From assembly GCF_020297485.1 (NCBI RefSeq), contig NZ_JAIWZC010000001.1, positions 2,356,001 to 2,420,000 on the forward strand: DNA of 64,000 nucleotides. Reading direction: 5' to 3'. The position numbers and the translations under genes are program-made. The DNA comes from Enterocloster clostridioformis. Lineage in GTDB: Bacteria; Bacillota; Clostridia; Lachnospirales; Lachnospiraceae. Positions 62,268 to 64,000 of this stretch are shown here, one piece after another (the stretch's first letter is position 1; each line of letters begins with the position of its first letter). A model generated the notes under the pieces. That model did no database searches. It was not told where the DNA came from and saw only the letters and a program-made list of their open reading frames with translations.

Positions 62268-63092
62268 CTAAAAGGACGTCCATCCTCCGTCTGTCTGTAC
62301 CGTGGCCCCTGTCATGTGGGTGGCGTCATCTGATACCAAAAACAGGATGGATGCCGCCTGCTCCTCTGCCGTGGCCTCCCGTTCCAGCATGGAGGTGAGC
62401 TTCTGTCCGGCCATGGACTGGGCCTTTGCAGGGTCCATACCAGCTTTGATGGCTGCCTCTCTATGGTTCTTCACATATTCATATGCCTCGGCTACCATGG
62501 GCGTGGTGGTGCCTGCGGGATTGACTGAGTTTATGCGGATTCCGTATCTGGCGTAATCAAGGGCCAGGTTCTTAGTCAGTCCGTTGACCGCATGTTTGGA
62601 CGCCACATAGGCAGGATTGCCCGGAAGGCCTGTGAGCCCGGCAATGGATGCATTGTTGACAATGACGCCCCCATTCCCTTCCTTCATGAATTCCCTGATT
62701 TCGTGCTTGCAGCAGAAAAATACGGAATAAAAGTTGTTCGCCATGGTGTAGTCCATCTGCTCCTGCTCTAACTCATGGAGCGGACTGGGATTTCCCTTGA
62801 CGCCCGCGTTGTTAATGGCAATGTCCAGATGTCCATAAGTCTTCACTGCCGCATCCACCATCTGTTCTGCATGCTCCTCCGCGGACAGATCCAGATTCAG
62901 GAAAATGGCTGTGCCTCCTTCTGCCCTGACAGCATTGAGTACACGCTCTCCCTCCTCCTTCAGCCGGTCAGCCAGCACCAGCTTCGCTCCTTCCTTCGCC
63001 GCCCGGATGGCTGTGGCCTCACCGATACCCCTGGCCGCGCCAGTCAGAATGATTACCTTATCTTTAAAACGGTTGGGATAAAATTGTTTCAT
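62268..63092 (-). CDS. Short-chain dehydrogenase/reductase
   Basis: 274 aa. Cofactor motif TGAARGIGE, NNAGVKG, active-site Ser (NNASIAG) and YVASK. The C-terminal QTDGGWTSF is typical of classical SDRs. Acidic DRLKEE after strand 2 suggests NAD preference. AGGAGG precedes the ATG. With the alcohol dehydrogenase downstream it may act on the same polyol or keto substrate. Confidence 0.93.
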   Translation of the reverse strand: MKQFYPNRFKDKVIILTGAARGIGEATAIRAAKEGAKLVLADRLKEEGERVLNAVRAEGGTAIFLNLDLSAEEHAEQMVDAAVKTYGHLDIAINNAGVKGNPSPLHELEQEQMDYTMANNFYSVFFCCKHEIREFMKEGNGGVIVNNASIAGLTGLPGNPAYVASKHAVNGLTKNLALDYARYGIRINSVNPAGTTTPMVAEAYEYVKNHREAAIKAGMDPAKAQSMAGQKLTSMLEREATAEEQAASILFLVSDDATHMTGATVQTDGGWTSF

Positions 63093-63300
63093 GTATGAAT
63101 TGCCTCCTGTTATTTGGTGGGGTTATTTTATCCCAAATACAAAGGTATTTCCACCACGTCTGATTGTGAAAAAATTATTAAAATTTCATAAAAAACACAG
63201 CAGTACAGAATTCCTCCATACTGCTGTGTCCCCTCACTTTATGGTTTATATTATGCCTTATTTATTATGCTTTATTTAATGAGGCTTATTTAATCCGTCA

Positions 63301-64000
63301 TCAATAACTGCCATACCTGTTCTCCGGGGCCTCGGCCAGCGGAACAGGGTTTCCTCCAGGGTAACTACTCCTGGACCTGCATCTGCGGATACATACCTTC
63401 TGCCGGATCCGCCTCCTGAGCCGCCGCTTCCGCCAGAACCTCACCGCTGTTTCCTCTGATATCCGGAGTGTTACCGCGGTTCCATTTTTCCTGACACCCT
63501 GTACAGGCTCATAGGACTTGTACATCATTCCGGTATAGATATAATGGTTTCCGTCTGTCCCGTCGATTGATTCAGGAATCAGTCCGTTCAGCCTGCCGTC
63601 CGCTTCCGGATCCCGTCCCAAAGGGCACCTGCTCCAGAGCTTACTGTCAAGCACATTCGCCGGAACTTCCTTGTTTACCATCTCCACATTTACAGTATAC
63701 ATATTGATATCCCAAACCGCTTCAAAGGCAACATTGCCGGTAAACTCATGGTTGTTGATTTCTGATGCCTGATATAACTGATCTGGTTTAAAACCTGCAT
63801 CCGAGGATTCCACGACCTTCCAGCCGCTGAATCCGCTTCCCTCCAGTGAAGGAATCAGGTTGTCTGTAATCACCCCATATTTCTGCAGGCTGTAGGTCAG
63901 CAGCGGGTCCGTAGAATCATTCAGTGTTCCGCCTTTCAAATCAAAGACAACTGCTATGTTGTGCTTCAGCTCATCGTCTACATGCCGTTCATAAGGGCTA
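63301..64000 (-). CDS. Surface protein, C-terminal part (5' end outside window)
   Basis: The frame is open from base 64000 (SPYERHVDDELKHN) and includes FDLKGGTLND and FEAVWDINMYTV, a pattern of repeated beta modules of large surface proteins. After about 63470 the reading becomes Arg-rich and improbable. Other frames there give GSGGSGG and RRYVSADAGPGVVTLE, so one or more frameshifts in a Gly/Ser coding run have scrambled the end. No sorting signal is visible. Confidence 0.6.
   Translation of the reverse strand, partial: SPYERHVDDELKHNIAVVFDLKGGTLNDSTDPLLTYSLQKYGVITDNLIPSLEGSGFSGWKVVESSDAGFKPDQLYQASEINNHEFTGNVAFEAVWDINMYTVNVEMVNKEVPANVLDSKLWSRCPLGRDPEADGRLNGLIPESIDGTDGNHYIYTGMMYKSYEPVQGVRKNGTAVTLRISEETAVRFWRKRRLRRRIRQKVCIRRCRSRSSYPGGNPVPLAEAPENRYGSY

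Overview
The window looks like the chromosome of a gut Firmicute of the Lachnospiraceae. An Enterocloster / Clostridium clostridioforme-like host is my inference, from roughly 50 percent GC, strong AGGAGG ribosome binding sites and protein families such as DUF1836, DUF5058, a YerC-type repressor and MurPQ. Most genes lie on the minus strand. No tRNA, rRNA or CRISPR array was seen.

Layout. 1-6.1 kb is one end of an integrated mobile element. It holds three tandem serine-recombinase genes, only one with a catalytic domain, an ArdA-like antirestriction gene, and small element genes behind a T-box-like attenuator. 6.1-7.6 kb is rlmD. 7.6-9.1 kb is an IS110-family element with a long 5' non-coding end. 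9.3-10.9 kb is a decayed group II intron and 15.4-17.2 kb an intact relative. Between them lie pcrA, a kelch remnant, a 144-bp MITE-like element and a DUF1836 gene. 17.3-24.1 kb is chromosomal: a YerC-like repressor, a HAD phosphatase, and a regulator followed by two M20 peptidases and a two-part DUF5058-type membrane protein. 24.2-31.3 kb is a decayed island with an IS91 remnant, an MqsR/Panacea toxin-antitoxin pair, a sigma-like factor, a ParA/ImmA mosaic, a SymE-like gene and methyltransferase/PLD-helicase remnants.

31.5-43.5 kb is the most unusual part. An RbsABC-type sugar importer is split by an insertion sequence with an 8-bp target duplication. Its binding protein is a fusion of two nearly identical domains. 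Downstream come a YesN/YesM two-component system, whose regulator gene carries a 1-base frameshift, and an RbsA-shaped protein that has lost both P-loops and overlaps the kinase gene by 4 bp. I infer a sugar-sensing cassette built around a pseudo-ATPase.

43.7-49.1 kb holds dacF, a HIT protein, a polysaccharide deacetylase and an Ssu/Tau-type ATPase and permease; a matching orphan lipoprotein lies at 31.5 kb. 49.2-51.1 kb is a decayed MarR/ABC-exporter cluster. 51.6-55.7 kb is an N-acetylmuramate operon (rpiR-type regulator, murQ, double GNAT, EIIBC). 56.1-60 kb is a MarR/HlyD/ABC-2 export operon with no ATPase gene. 60.3-63.1 kb holds a cytidylate-kinase-like protein, an alcohol dehydrogenase with a repetitive N-terminal tail, and an SDR. 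The window ends inside a surface-protein gene with a scrambled C-terminus.
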